From NCBI RefSeq assembly GCF_030209355.1, contig NZ_JARVSF010000027.1:124001-188000 (forward strand): DNA of 64,000 nt, in the 5' to 3' direction. Positions 16,422 to 25,767 of the stretch are shown one piece after another (positions within the stretch are counted from its first letter, which is position 1; every line of letters starts with the position of its first letter). Position numbers and translations under genes: made by a program. The notes below the pieces were generated by a model. That model ran no database searches. It had not been told where the DNA came from and saw only the letters and a list, made by a program, of their open reading frames with translations. This DNA is from Pseudarthrobacter sp. fls2-241-R2A-127. GTDB lineage: Bacteria > Actinomycetota > Actinomycetes > Actinomycetales > Micrococcaceae.

Positions 16422-16925
16422 GTGGCTCAGAACGAAGAGACCACCGAGGCCGTCGAGGCCGAGGAAAACCTGACCAGCTACACCTCTGAGAGCTCAGCTG
16501 CTGAAGCTGCTCCCAAGAAGGAACGCCCGGCCCTGACCGTTGCCGGCGCAGCCGTTGGCCGCCGTAAGGAAGCTGTTGCACGCGTCCGCGTTGTGCCCGG
16601 CTCCGGCAAGTGGACCATCAACGGCCGCGAGCTGGCGAACTACTTCCCCAACAAGCTCCACCAGCAGGACGTCAACGAGCCCTTCAAGATCCTTGATCTG
16701 GAAGGCGCCTACGACGTCATCGCCCGCATCCACGGTGGCGGCATCTCCGGCCAGGCCGGCGCCCTGCGCCTCGGCATCGCCCGTTCGCTGAACGAGATCG
16801 ACGTCGAGAACAACCGTCCGACCCTGAAGAAGGCCGGTTACCTGTCCCGCGACGCCCGTGTCATCGAGCGTAAGAAGGCCGGTCTCAAGAAGGCCCGTAA
16901 GGCTCAGCAGTACTCCAAGCGCTAA
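16422..16925 (+). CDS. rpsI: 30S ribosomal protein S9
   Basis: The start is GTG 16422 with AAGGAG upstream, giving 167 residues. The first ~45 residues are an acidic, Ala/Glu-rich extension common in actinobacterial S9; the conserved domain begins at VGRRKEAVARVRVVPGSG and ends in the basic tail KKARKAQQYSKR, which reaches the P-site tRNA. It shares a transcript with rplM and is closed by the terminator at 16941. Confidence 0.98.
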   Translation: MAQNEETTEAVEAEENLTSYTSESSAAEAAPKKERPALTVAGAAVGRRKEAVARVRVVPGSGKWTINGRELANYFPNKLHQQDVNEPFKILDLEGAYDVIARIHGGGISGQAGALRLGIARSLNEIDVENNRPTLKKAGYLSRDARVIERKKAGLKKARKAQQYSKR

Positions 16926-16940
16926 ACCCGCTTGCACAGA

Positions 16941-16974
16941 AGCCCGTCCCGCTGTTCAGCGGGGCGGGCTTTTG
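16941..16974 (+). terminator. Rho-independent terminator of rplM-rpsI
   Basis: A GC-rich stem AGCCCG-CCCGCT pairs with AGCGGG-CGGGCT across a 4-nt loop, followed by TTTT. It lies 15 bp after the rpsI stop. Confidence 0.88.
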
Positions 16975-17060
16975 CGTGCCGGGCATACTCACTGAGAATT
17001 CGTCGGATAAACATCCGATAGCTATTAACGGAGTGACTGTAGTGGTTCTGTCCCTTGTGC

Positions 17061-18986
17061 TCACTCGATCCGTCTTGATAGGTCGTAGATGGCTTGGCCA
17101 CCTGCCATCTCGAGCTCGAAATGCCCTTTCACCCAGTCAGAAATTCCACTAACAGTGCTGGTCTTAGACTGTGTTGCCAGGAACTCGTCTTGGGGCAGGA
17201 AGTAACAAATCTTCCCGTTCTCGACCTGGTCCTTGAAGGCCTGAAGGGTGGGTGACGGGTCGGATCCCGCAAATCCACCTAGCGGCATGACTGGCCGCCC
17301 AGCCTCAAGTTGGAGTCGTGCGGCTGTCTGTGAGGCTGTGGTCGCAGCCGCCCAAAGACACGCTTTTGACGCTGTTAGTTTGTCGAGAATTGCAGTGTTT
17401 GGCATTTGGCCAAAAGCAACGTCGTACGCCCACTCGGGGTCTCCATGCTTCATATCATCCAGAAAGCGGTTGATACTGGCCCGGCTCTTGGACAGCTGTC
17501 CGGAAACGGGGTTGGAACCGTTCTGCGGGAGTGTTGTATTGAGAGTCGATGTGAGGAGGGGACCCGCCAGCATGGTGGCAACGGCTACGCTAGCCGCGCC
17601 CACCTCAAGCCAGCGGACCGGGGGCCGCACAACCGCCAACGCTGCCCCCAGAGCCCCTAGAAGCATTATCGCGTTGACGAGCCACTCCGGCCAGCCAACC
17701 ACGCTGCTCAGGATGAGCCAAGTGCACACCGCGGTAGCCAAAATGACGACCGCTGCTACCACTCTGACAACTAGCAGCCGGTGGTGCTGCACGTAGATTG
17801 CGCTGGCAACCCCGAGGGTAAGGGCCAGCGGCGCGGAGAGCGCCTCCGTGTAATAGGTGTGGATCTGGTTTCCCATAAAGCTCAGGACCAGATAAGTACC
17901 AAGGAACCACGTCACGGCCATGAAGGCCAGCGCTCTTGCCCCACGTTTGGGTGGCAGCAACCGCCACCCGAGAACTATCAATGGTATGCCGATGATCGCA
18001 GCGGGGAGCATCCACCCGATTTCCTGGCCATAGTTCGCATTAAGGAGCCGCGTAAGCCCTGCGTCCGAATCCACCTGCCTGAACTGTTCCGGTATCAGGT
18101 TTGCGACTGAAGCATCCTCGGTCCCAACTATCCGGTCCAACCCGTTGTAGGCCAAGGTCAACTCCAATACGCTGTTGGAATGTGAGCCTCCCACGTAAGG
18201 CCGCATGTCAGCAGGTATCAGGTCTACCACCGTCATCCACAAGCCGCCGGTAAAGAGCATTACGGCGCCTGAAATGGCGGCATTCTTCAATCGCCTGTAC
18301 CAGGTCGAGTTGCCCCAGAACAGATAGGCAACGCTGACGCTTGGCAGCACGAGGAGCCCTTGAAGCTGTTTGGTCATGAACGCCAAGCCCACTGCTATCC
18401 CGGTGAGAATGAGATATCTCAGTCGGTTGGATTCAATCGCATGCTGCACGGCGTACACCGATACAAGCATCAGGAGAAGCATAAGGGGGTCCGGGTTGTT
18501 ATACCGAGACATTAGGGTCACAATTGGCGTCGTGAAGAATACGGCGGCAGCAAAAAGTGCCGATATTGCGGGGAAATTTTTACGAACGATAACGTAAATT
18601 AGCAATGTTGATGCAATGCCCATAATTGCCTGAGGCGCCAAAATTCCTATAGGAGTAAATCCGAGCACGTTCGTGGAAATCTCCATGACCCACAGACTAA
18701 GTGGCGGCTTGTCCACGGTAATGGAATTACCCCAGTCCGAGGAGCCAAAAAATGCGGAAGCCACGCTCTTCGTACCCGACTGTACTGCTGCGCTGTAGAA
18801 ATAGTTAGCCCAACCGTTGATCCCCAGGTTCCAGAAGTAAAGAATGCTGTTCAGGACCAAAACGATCAGCAAGGCGGGCCTCTCCCACACTGGATCTTGG
18901 GGCCGCCCCCTGACCAGAGCACGAAGAAACCGTGTGGCCGACGCTTTATAGTCAGCCCCGAAGGTTGTAGATAGTGACGCCGTCAA
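17061..18986 (-). CDS. GT39-type membrane glycosyltransferase (distal copy)
   Basis: This is a polytopic protein with about ten or more membrane helices and the GT39/ArnT/PMT-type catalytic loop near its N-terminus: YYSAAVQSG, then WGNSITVDKPPLSLWVMEIS with the Asp-Lys-Pro-Pro motif. Such enzymes move a sugar from a polyprenyl-phosphate donor to an acceptor outside the membrane. No ATG fits; TTG 18986 with GGGAG four bases upstream overlaps the preceding gene by 35 bp and gives 641 residues. The frame itself runs to 19160. It is paralogous to its upstream neighbour, and the acceptor is unknown. Codon use is less GC3-biased than in rpsI or glmM. Confidence 0.82.
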   Translation of the reverse strand: MTASLSTTFGADYKASATRFLRALVRGRPQDPVWERPALLIVLVLNSILYFWNLGINGWANYFYSAAVQSGTKSVASAFFGSSDWGNSITVDKPPLSLWVMEISTNVLGFTPIGILAPQAIMGIASTLLIYVIVRKNFPAISALFAAAVFFTTPIVTLMSRYNNPDPLMLLLMLVSVYAVQHAIESNRLRYLILTGIAVGLAFMTKQLQGLLVLPSVSVAYLFWGNSTWYRRLKNAAISGAVMLFTGGLWMTVVDLIPADMRPYVGGSHSNSVLELTLAYNGLDRIVGTEDASVANLIPEQFRQVDSDAGLTRLLNANYGQEIGWMLPAAIIGIPLIVLGWRLLPPKRGARALAFMAVTWFLGTYLVLSFMGNQIHTYYTEALSAPLALTLGVASAIYVQHHRLLVVRVVAAVVILATAVCTWLILSSVVGWPEWLVNAIMLLGALGAALAVVRPPVRWLEVGAASVAVATMLAGPLLTSTLNTTLPQNGSNPVSGQLSKSRASINRFLDDMKHGDPEWAYDVAFGQMPNTAILDKLTASKACLWAAATTASQTAARLQLEAGRPVMPLGGFAGSDPSPTLQAFKDQVENGKICYFLPQDEFLATQSKTSTVSGISDWVKGHFELEMAGGQAIYDLSRRIE

Positions 18987-20838
18987 CGTTCTCCCCCTTG
19001 AAGTTCGACTGAACCCACTCCGTGATGGCGGCGGCGTCCCGGCCGAGTGGGATACCGTCAACGATGGTTTGCTGCCCGATGAAATAGGCGATGCGCTTAC
19101 TCGACACCAAGGATTTGAACTGGTCAAGGGTGGGAGCGGGGTCGGTGCCGAGCCAACCACCTAAGGCGATAACCGGGCGCTGCGACGACAACTGATATTG
19201 CGCTGCGTTCTGGGCTGTGTAGGTGGCCGCGGCCCATTCAGACTCCCTGGCGTTTTGCAGAAGCTCGGTCACCTCCGGCGATGGTTCTGCACCGAATCCG
19301 AGTTGTCGGGCAAGAGGCGGATCTCCCCGGCGTGCGGCGTCAAGGTGCGCTGAGAGTGTTCCGGGATTGTTGCTCACAGGCCCGGACAAGGGGTTTGTCC
19401 CAAAATGGGATGTGGAAAGAGTGATCGTGTCAGTTGCCACGGGCCCCAATGTCAACACAATCACGATGAGTACCTGCGTGATTCGGAGCTGATTCCTGGA
19501 TGCAGCCAAAAGCCATCCTGCCGCCGCCAGAAGCGTTATCGAAATTGCGATGACTGGCCAGCTGCCCCAGCCGTCACTGTACTCAAAAATCCGAGTCGCA
19601 ACGTAGCCTGTTCCCAACAACATGACAACTCCCAGCGCACGTGGGATTAGACGGCCACGGAGTGTCCACAACAGGGCGACGCCCATCGGGACGACCAACG
19701 CTATCGGGGCGGCAAGCGAAAATACGTAGTACGTATGTGTCATAGTTCCCATGAAGCTCAAAACCACGTAGGCGGTCGCGAGCCAGGTTACAGAGATCGT
19801 CATTAGCCCGGTCTTTGACTTCGAAACGTGGCCCGGCCGTCGCCACAACATCACCAAGGCGAGCGCACACGTCAGAGCAGTAAACAGTAGCCATGCCCCC
19901 TCCGGGGCAAAGTTTGCGTTGAACAGCCGGCTGAGACCGCCGTCGTAGGAACTTACTGAGAGGTCTTCCGAGGTCGGGGCTGCGCCCGTCGCAGGATTGG
20001 TGCTGAAACGCAGGAATCTTGCCAGTCCGTTGTAGTCGATAGTTAGTTCGAGCATGCTGTTTGCAGCAGAACCCCCGATATACGGCCTGCTTCCCGCAGG
20101 GATGATGTCGACCAAGATGAGCCACCAGCCGCCGCTGACCATGAGCGCACCGAGCGAACCCGTGAGCCGCCACATCCGTGATCCGATTGTCCCCGTGCCA
20201 CAGAGAACAATCGCCAGGACAAATGCTGGAATTGGCATGAAGGCTTGGATTTGCTTCGCCATGAATCCAAACCCCAGAGTGGTACCTGCCAGAAGAAACC
20301 ATGTCCAGCGGTTGCTTTCGACAGCGCGGATGACAAAATACGTGGCGGCGACTGTCAGCAAGCCCATGAGGGGTTCTGGATTGTTGTACCGGGACATAAG
20401 TACGACGACCGGGGTGGTCGCATAAATGAAGCCGCCCAGCAGCGCCGGCGCGGCCGAATGGTTTCGGCGGATGATCTTGTAGATAAGCCATGTTGTGGCG
20501 ATGCCCATCAGGGCTTGCGGAACTAGAAGAGACCAGGAATTGAGGCCGAAAAGGCGAACCGACAACGCCATGATCCAGATGCTGAGCGGCGGCTTGTCGA
20601 CAGTGATGAGGTTCCCCGAATCGAGGGAGCCGAAGAAGAAGGCCTTCCAGTCTTGGGACCCGGCCAGGGCTGCCGCGGAATAGTAAGGATTGGCCCATCC
20701 ATTGCGGTCCAGAGCCCACAGGAACGACGCGGCGGTTGCTGCCAGGAGCCCCACCAAGGCGATGTGTTCCCACCTTGCGTTGTACCGGGCAATCGGGCCA
20801 GCGGGGGCAAGGACCTGGTTTGCCTCTTTGACGCTCAA
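18952..20838 (-). CDS. GT39-type membrane glycosyltransferase (proximal copy)
   Basis: The 628-residue protein begins with a cytosolic tail, a first membrane helix (about 26-45) and the loop WANPYYSAAALAGSQDWKAF followed by GNLITVDKPPLSIWIMA, the catalytic acidic region of ArnT/PMT-like enzymes. Many membrane helices follow, then a C-terminal exposed domain (about 480-628). The start TTG 20838 overlaps the TGA of the GT2 gene (TTGA), so translation is coupled and the GT2 enzyme probably makes the lipid-linked sugar it uses. Specificity cannot be read from sequence. Confidence 0.85.
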   Translation of the reverse strand: MSVKEANQVLAPAGPIARYNARWEHIALVGLLAATAASFLWALDRNGWANPYYSAAALAGSQDWKAFFFGSLDSGNLITVDKPPLSIWIMALSVRLFGLNSWSLLVPQALMGIATTWLIYKIIRRNHSAAPALLGGFIYATTPVVVLMSRYNNPEPLMGLLTVAATYFVIRAVESNRWTWFLLAGTTLGFGFMAKQIQAFMPIPAFVLAIVLCGTGTIGSRMWRLTGSLGALMVSGGWWLILVDIIPAGSRPYIGGSAANSMLELTIDYNGLARFLRFSTNPATGAAPTSEDLSVSSYDGGLSRLFNANFAPEGAWLLFTALTCALALVMLWRRPGHVSKSKTGLMTISVTWLATAYVVLSFMGTMTHTYYVFSLAAPIALVVPMGVALLWTLRGRLIPRALGVVMLLGTGYVATRIFEYSDGWGSWPVIAISITLLAAAGWLLAASRNQLRITQVLIVIVLTLGPVATDTITLSTSHFGTNPLSGPVSNNPGTLSAHLDAARRGDPPLARQLGFGAEPSPEVTELLQNARESEWAAATYTAQNAAQYQLSSQRPVIALGGWLGTDPAPTLDQFKSLVSSKRIAYFIGQQTIVDGIPLGRDAAAITEWVQSNFKGENVDGVTIYNLRG

Positions 20839-22073
20839 CGGACTGACTGTCCAACAGGTCGGTAGGTGAGAAAGGTCGGACGTCCGTCACTCCGGCGAAC
20901 CCTAAACACCCAGAGTCGAAGAAGCACGAACCGCAGCAAGGTGGCGAGAACGTTGGCGGCGGTCAGTACCAGGAGTTCGGTGCTTGGAGCCGAGTCGAGA
21001 TTCACCATGTGCAGGACCATGAGTGTCGAGGACGTTATAGCCCAAGCCAGGAGAAAGACGACCAGGCCCTGGAATTGTTGGGTAAACAGTTTCGTCGGAC
21101 CGCTAATGCCAAAAGTGAACCGCCTGTTAGCGGCAGTGTTTCCAACGGCCGTCAGCAGAAGGGCGAGGAAATTGGCCGGCTGTGCGCCGAACGGTCCTTG
21201 GAGAACCAGATACAACAACGCGAATGCGATCGTTGAAATAACGCCCACGAGCCCAAAACGGACGACCTGGCCGAAAAAGCTGGGCCGGCCCGGTGGGACT
21301 ATGGGCCCGCGGCCGAGTTCCGCATAGATTGCCTGGACGGGAATCGAACCTTTGACCAGGGAGCCAGCCACGCGAACCATCCCGCGAAGATCGTCCAGGG
21401 CCGTTTGTTTAATGTTGACCCGGCTGTCGGGGTCATCAATCCAATCAACCGGAATTTCGTGGATCCGCAGCCCTGAGCGTTCAGCGATGATCAACAATTC
21501 AGTATCGAAGAACCAGCCATTGTCCTCCACGTGCGGAAGCAATCGCTTGGCGACGTCGGCCCGTATCGCTTTGAATCCACACTGTGCATCGGAGAACCGG
21601 ACCTGCATCGTGCGTCGTAGAAGAAAGTTATAGGAGCGGGAGATGAATTCACGCTTCGGGCCCCGGCTAACGCGTGAGCTCTGGCCCAGTCTCGTACCGA
21701 TGGAAATGTCCGAATGCCCGGACAGCAGTGGGGCCACAAGCGGCGGCAGTGCGGCGAGATCCGTAGACAGGTCCACGTCCAAGTAGGCCAAGACCTTTGC
21801 CTCCGAAGCGCTCCAAGCATCGCGAAGCGCGAACCCACGCCCTTTGACCTCGAGGCGGCGATACTCGACATTGGGCAGCTGCTCGCTGAGTCGGGCAGCA
21901 ATCACCGGAGTCCTGTCGGTGCTCGCATTGTCGGCAATGGTTATCTTCCATGTCGACGGCATTTCCTGTGAGAGATATTCGGAGAGTCTTGAGATGCTGT
22001 GTTCGAGTACGGCTTCCTCATTGAAAACCGGTACTACAATTTCGAGCGCCAAGCCCCCATAGCTAGGTGTCAT
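20835..22073 (-). CDS. GT2 polyprenyl-phosphate sugar synthase fused to a GtrA-like domain
   Basis: Residues 1-250 are a family 2 glycosyltransferase of the dolichyl/polyprenyl-phosphate glucose or mannose synthase type: EIVVPVFNEE, ADNASTDRT and the metal-binding DVDLSTDL are visible. Residues about 275-400 are a four-helix GtrA-like domain (VVRFGLVGVISTIAFALLYL), a family linked to flipping of lipid-bound sugars. The fusion would make and flip the donor for the two GT39 enzymes that follow. ATG 22073 lies 7 nt after TAATCT, so its mRNA is probably leaderless. It is 412 residues long. Confidence 0.88.
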   Translation of the reverse strand: MTPSYGGLALEIVVPVFNEEAVLEHSISRLSEYLSQEMPSTWKITIADNASTDRTPVIAARLSEQLPNVEYRRLEVKGRGFALRDAWSASEAKVLAYLDVDLSTDLAALPPLVAPLLSGHSDISIGTRLGQSSRVSRGPKREFISRSYNFLLRRTMQVRFSDAQCGFKAIRADVAKRLLPHVEDNGWFFDTELLIIAERSGLRIHEIPVDWIDDPDSRVNIKQTALDDLRGMVRVAGSLVKGSIPVQAIYAELGRGPIVPPGRPSFFGQVVRFGLVGVISTIAFALLYLVLQGPFGAQPANFLALLLTAVGNTAANRRFTFGISGPTKLFTQQFQGLVVFLLAWAITSSTLMVLHMVNLDSAPSTELLVLTAANVLATLLRFVLLRLWVFRVRRSDGRPTFLTYRPVGQSVR

Positions 22074-22080
22074 GCATCAG

Positions 22081-22086
22081 AGATTA
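22081..22086 (-). promoter_or_regulatory. -10 box (TAATCT) of the leaderless GT2-GtrA operon
   Basis: TAATCT on the minus strand ends 7 nt before ATG 22073, placing the expected transcription start on or next to the start codon. No Shine-Dalgarno is present. Confidence 0.6.
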
Positions 22087-22231
22087 GGGCTGGCCAGCGC
22101 CGGCCGCGAGGCCTTTTGGCAAAGACACGTACCGGACAATGGAATCGAGTAGTGTACCTGGCCCGACGTACTTTGAAGCAGGTAGTGACTACTGGGGACC
22201 TCCGACCGCCGCATCACTACTGTCGGAGCGC

Positions 22232-23368
22232 ATGGGGGATGAAAAGGCGAATCGCGGGTCAACCCGCTACGGCGCACTTGACGGGCTAAGGGGGCTGGCC
22301 GCCGCAGTCGTGGTCATTCACCATTGCTTCCTGGTCTCCCCGAGCCTCTCCCTTGCCGTGTCCGGTGTAGACGCGGGACAAGTTGAACCGTGGGTGTGGT
22401 GGATTACTTTCACGCCCCTGCATTTGCTTTGGGCGGGCACCGAGGCAGTTTATGTATTCTTCATTCTTTCCGGCTTCGTTCTCACGCTCCCCTCCGCGGG
22501 AGGATCACAGCCAACGTGGCTGGCTTACTATGCGAAGCGATTTTTCCGGATCTACCTTCCCGTCTGGGCGTCTTTGGCCATTGCGTTGCTTATGGTGTGG
22601 ATCGTCCCGCGTACGGGGAGTCCGGACTTTAGTGCATGGCTGCTCATCCACGATGAGTCTCCGAACGTGTTTGCGGACGGTGTCCTTATTGGTGGCGCAG
22701 ACTCTCTCAATTCACCGCTTTGGTCGCTGCAGTGGGAAGTGTTGTTCTCCTTAACGCTCCCGATTTATGTGGTTTTGGCGCTTCGGATTCGAAACGCTTG
22801 GCTGCCGTGCCTTCTCACGCTTTTTTCGTTGATCGCTGTGGGAACGGTCATGTATCTGCCGGCGATCGTTTACATGTCCATGTTTGGCATCGGTGTACTC
22901 CTCGCAGTGCGGAGGGACTCACTGGAACAATTCGGACGCGCTCTGAGTCGAGTCAAATGGATTGGTCTCATTGCTTCCTCATTGCTGCTGCTCTCGTCGC
23001 GGTGGCTGTTTCCGCAACTTTCCACGGTGATATGCATGGCTTGCATCGGTGGCGCACTATTGGTGTTCGCGTTCATTGCCTGCCCTCCAATAGCCAAAGC
23101 AGGTAACCACCGAATTCTGCTATGGCTTGGCAGCAGATCCTTCAGCTTGTATCTCGTCCACGAGCCGATCGTTGTATCGATCGGGTTCGTCTCCCATGTC
23201 ACGAACCCGGTGCTCCTTACCGCCATTGCCATACCGCCCTCCTTGGCTGCGACTGAAATATTCTTTCGGTTTGCCGAACGGCCAGCCCTTCGGGTTGCTG
23301 GATACGTCGGCCGTTTCGTGGACACCAAGATTCGCCGATCGCCGCAACTCTTGACGGCCCGGCCGTAG
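22232..23368 (+). CDS. Acyltransferase-3 family membrane protein
   Basis: The frame opens at ATG 22139, but ATG 22232 (GGAG three bases upstream) gives a leader of the normal length before ALDGLRGLAAAVVVIHH, the family signature with its catalytic His; I use 22232 (378 residues). About ten membrane helices follow. These proteins transfer acetyl or other acyl groups to extracytoplasmic sugars. It is divergent from the GT2-GT39 operon, so it may modify the same surface glycan, which is inference. AT-richer codon use matches that operon rather than glmM. Confidence 0.8.
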   Translation: MGDEKANRGSTRYGALDGLRGLAAAVVVIHHCFLVSPSLSLAVSGVDAGQVEPWVWWITFTPLHLLWAGTEAVYVFFILSGFVLTLPSAGGSQPTWLAYYAKRFFRIYLPVWASLAIALLMVWIVPRTGSPDFSAWLLIHDESPNVFADGVLIGGADSLNSPLWSLQWEVLFSLTLPIYVVLALRIRNAWLPCLLTLFSLIAVGTVMYLPAIVYMSMFGIGVLLAVRRDSLEQFGRALSRVKWIGLIASSLLLLSSRWLFPQLSTVICMACIGGALLVFAFIACPPIAKAGNHRILLWLGSRSFSLYLVHEPIVVSIGFVSHVTNPVLLTAIAIPPSLAATEIFFRFAERPALRVAGYVGRFVDTKIRRSPQLLTARP

Positions 23369-23421
23369 TCAGATCGCAGCTCTTGGAAAAGCCTGGCCGC
23401 AAAGCCCCACGCCCCATCCTC

Positions 23422-23427
23422 TACACT
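23422..23427 (+). promoter_or_regulatory. -10 box (TACACT) of leaderless glmM
   Basis: TACACT ends 6 nt before GTG 23434. There is no Shine-Dalgarno, and no convincing -35 box at 16-18 bp. Confidence 0.55.
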
Positions 23428-23433
23428 TGACCG

Positions 23434-24795
23434 GTGTCTAGATTATTTGGAACTGATGGTGTTCGGGGGTTGGCCAACGGCTTGCTGACAGCTGAGCTGG
23501 CCCTGCAGCTGGCCCAGGCGGCCGCCGTCGTGCTCGGCCATGACCGCAACTCCAACGGCTCCCGCCCACGCGCGGTGCTGGCACGTGACCCGCGCGCCAG
23601 CGGCGAATTTATCGCCGCCGCAGTGGAAGCCGGCCTCTCCAGCTCCGGCATCGACGTCTATGACGCCGGTGTGCTGCCCACTCCCGCGGCGGCCTACCTT
23701 GTGGCAGACCTGGACGCGGACTTCGGCGTGATGATTTCCGCGTCCCACAACCCGGCGCCGGACAACGGCATCAAGTTCTTCGCCCGCGGCGGCCAGAAGC
23801 TGCCGGACGACGTCGAGGACGCCATTGAAGCCCAGATGAGCAAGGAAGCCGTCCGGCCCACGGGGGCGGACGTGGGCCGCATCCAGCGTTTCGCCGACGC
23901 CGAGGACCGCTACATCGTCCACCTCCTGCGCACGCTGCCGCACCGACTGGACGGCCTCACAGTAGTCCTGGACTGCGCCAACGGTGCCGCCAGCGGCTGC
24001 TCACCCCAGCTCTTCAAGGACGCGGGCGCCCGCCTCATCGTCATCGGCGCCGATCCCGACGGGCTGAACATCAACGACGGCGTGGGCTCCACGCACCTTG
24101 GCCCCCTCAAGGAGGCCGTCATCAAGCATGGCGCCGACCTGGGGATCGCCCACGACGGCGACGCCGACCGCTGCCTGGCCGTTGACCACGAAGGCAACGA
24201 GGTGGACGGCGACCAGATCATGGCTATCCTCGCCGTGGCCCTCAAGAAGGCAGGGAAGCTTAAAGACGACGTGCTGGTAGCCACCGTGATGAGCAACCTG
24301 GGACTCAAGCTCGCCCTCCGCGACGCAGGCATCACCATCATGGAAACTGCAGTGGGGGACCGCTACGTCCTCGAAGGCATGCGCGACGGCGGGTACAACC
24401 TCGGCGGCGAACAATCGGGCCACGTGATCTTCTCCGACCACGCCACCACCGGCGATGGACTCCTAACCGGTCTGCAGTTGGCTGCACAGGTGGCCCTCAC
24501 GGGGAAGCCGCTCAAGGAACTGGCCACTGTGATGACCAAGCTCCCGCAGGTCCTCATCAACGTCAAGGGCGTGGACCGGAGCAAAGTGGGCAGCAATGAC
24601 GTGCTGGCCCAGGCCGTGGGGGCAGCGGAGGCAGCGCTGGGTGACACCGGCCGTGTCCTCCTCCGGCCCTCGGGAACTGAGCCTGTGGTCCGGGTGATGG
24701 TGGAAGCCGCCGACGAGGAAACCGCCCAATCAATCGCCGAGCACCTGGCCCAAGTGGTCCGGGCAGAGCTCGCACTGGAGCTGACCTCAAGCTAG
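23434..24795 (+). CDS. glmM: Phosphoglucosamine mutase
   Basis: GlmM interconverts glucosamine-6-phosphate and glucosamine-1-phosphate, the step after GlmS (28384-30276) on the way to UDP-GlcNAc and peptidoglycan. The 453 residues hold the N-terminal FGTDGVRG, the phosphoserine loop ISASHNP (about 100-106), the metal loop DGDADR (241-246), the sugar loop GEQSGH and the phosphate-binding RPSGTEP (about 410). The start is GTG 23434, probably leaderless. A diverged copy of its last 16 codons and its terminator lies at 25768-25882. Confidence 0.97.
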   Translation: MSRLFGTDGVRGLANGLLTAELALQLAQAAAVVLGHDRNSNGSRPRAVLARDPRASGEFIAAAVEAGLSSSGIDVYDAGVLPTPAAAYLVADLDADFGVMISASHNPAPDNGIKFFARGGQKLPDDVEDAIEAQMSKEAVRPTGADVGRIQRFADAEDRYIVHLLRTLPHRLDGLTVVLDCANGAASGCSPQLFKDAGARLIVIGADPDGLNINDGVGSTHLGPLKEAVIKHGADLGIAHDGDADRCLAVDHEGNEVDGDQIMAILAVALKKAGKLKDDVLVATVMSNLGLKLALRDAGITIMETAVGDRYVLEGMRDGGYNLGGEQSGHVIFSDHATTGDGLLTGLQLAAQVALTGKPLKELATVMTKLPQVLINVKGVDRSKVGSNDVLAQAVGAAEAALGDTGRVLLRPSGTEPVVRVMVEAADEETAQSIAEHLAQVVRAELALELTSS

Positions 24796-24806
24796 AAGTG
24801 AAAAGA

Positions 24807-24844
24807 AATGTGGCCCGCCACCTGCAAAGGAAGCGGGCCACATT
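24807..24844. terminator. Bidirectional terminator hairpin after glmM
   Basis: A 12-bp perfect stem (24807-24818, AATGTGGCCCGC, with 24833-24844) lies between convergent glmM and the methyltransferase gene. On the minus strand it is followed by TTCTTTTC. A near copy of the GTGGCCCGC stem recurs at 25851-25882. Confidence 0.75.
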
Positions 24845-24892
24845 CGGTTGGATGGACCTACAATGCGGGGTCCCTGGGACCAGCCGCATGTG

Positions 24893-25555
24893 TCAGAAGA
24901 GGCCGGGAACGAAGCGCTTACTTCGCAGCTTGTATGCTGCATATTCGGGCAAGTTCTCCTCCAGAAGCAGTTCCTCCTGTATCGCCCGGTAGGCCTGAAT
25001 TGCCGCAAGTGTCAAAAGGATCGCCGTTTTCAACAACGTAGGACTGAAACACACTGCGCCGATCAGAGTCACCATCTCTCCGACATAAAGTGGGTTGCGG
25101 ATCAGCCGATAGGGGCCGTGCTGTACGAGCGTTCGCACCTGCGGCTCCACGCCAAAGCTCCTACCGAGCGTGACCAGGGACCAAACGGTGAAGGCCATTC
25201 CCAGAACCATGAGCCCCACCGCAAACGAAGCGAATCCCTGAGGTACTTCCGAGTCACCAGCGAATACGAACAGGAAAGACAGGAAGCTCCCGACATAGGC
25301 AGCGACCGTGGGCATAATCCGTCCGCTCCGGGCACTTGCAGGCTTCCTGGTGAGAAGGAAAAAGACCAGCAGGATATAAAAAACGGTTAGCAGCACCTGG
25401 TAGGTAAGGTGCAACACGGTGTCAAGGACAGAAGCCGAAGCACCATTCGCGCCCGTAATTATGGCGGAGATCGACCATAACAACAACAGCGTCATGACCG
25501 GAACCATAATCACCCGTTCAACGTCGATAGAGCTTAGCTGCTGGCGAAGATTCAT
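24893..25555 (-). CDS. Isoprenylcysteine carboxyl methyltransferase-type membrane protein
   Basis: ATG 25555 with GGAAGG eight bases upstream gives 220 residues (a TTG at 25588 is the alternative). Five or so membrane helices lead to the C-terminal signature GPYRLIRNPLYVGEMV of the ICMT/PEMT family, which binds S-adenosylmethionine at the membrane face. Bacterial members are mostly uncharacterised and there is no prenylated partner here, so the substrate is unknown. The gene is the only cargo between glmM and the duplicated glmM end, and its base composition is lower in GC than glmM. Confidence 0.8.
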   Translation of the reverse strand: MNLRQQLSSIDVERVIMVPVMTLLLLWSISAIITGANGASASVLDTVLHLTYQVLLTVFYILLVFFLLTRKPASARSGRIMPTVAAYVGSFLSFLFVFAGDSEVPQGFASFAVGLMVLGMAFTVWSLVTLGRSFGVEPQVRTLVQHGPYRLIRNPLYVGEMVTLIGAVCFSPTLLKTAILLTLAAIQAYRAIQEELLLEENLPEYAAYKLRSKRFVPGLF

Positions 25556-25767
25556 CGAAATGCCTTCCAAAGAGTTGCACCGGGCCAACGCTCCGCGGTC
25601 ACTATTCCGCGGCTTCGTCGGTTGAGCTGCCGTGCAATGAGCCTAATAGGCCTCAGGGAAATTATTAGCGCGAGACTTGCTTACGGACGAAACGTAGTTT
25701 GACGCGGGAGCACTCTTAGGCCTTATATGCGAAACTTCCGTGTGGATCAGCCGACAGAGATTGGGTC
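25556..25767. other. Intergenic part of the islet upstream of the methyltransferase gene
   Basis: This is the left part of the only gene-free stretch longer than 300 bp (25556-25906). It is AT-richer than its surroundings, and I see no open frame with a start signal, no RNA gene and no clear integrase relic. The promoter of the minus-strand methyltransferase gene must lie here. Its right end is the junction with the glmM remnant. Confidence 0.5.
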
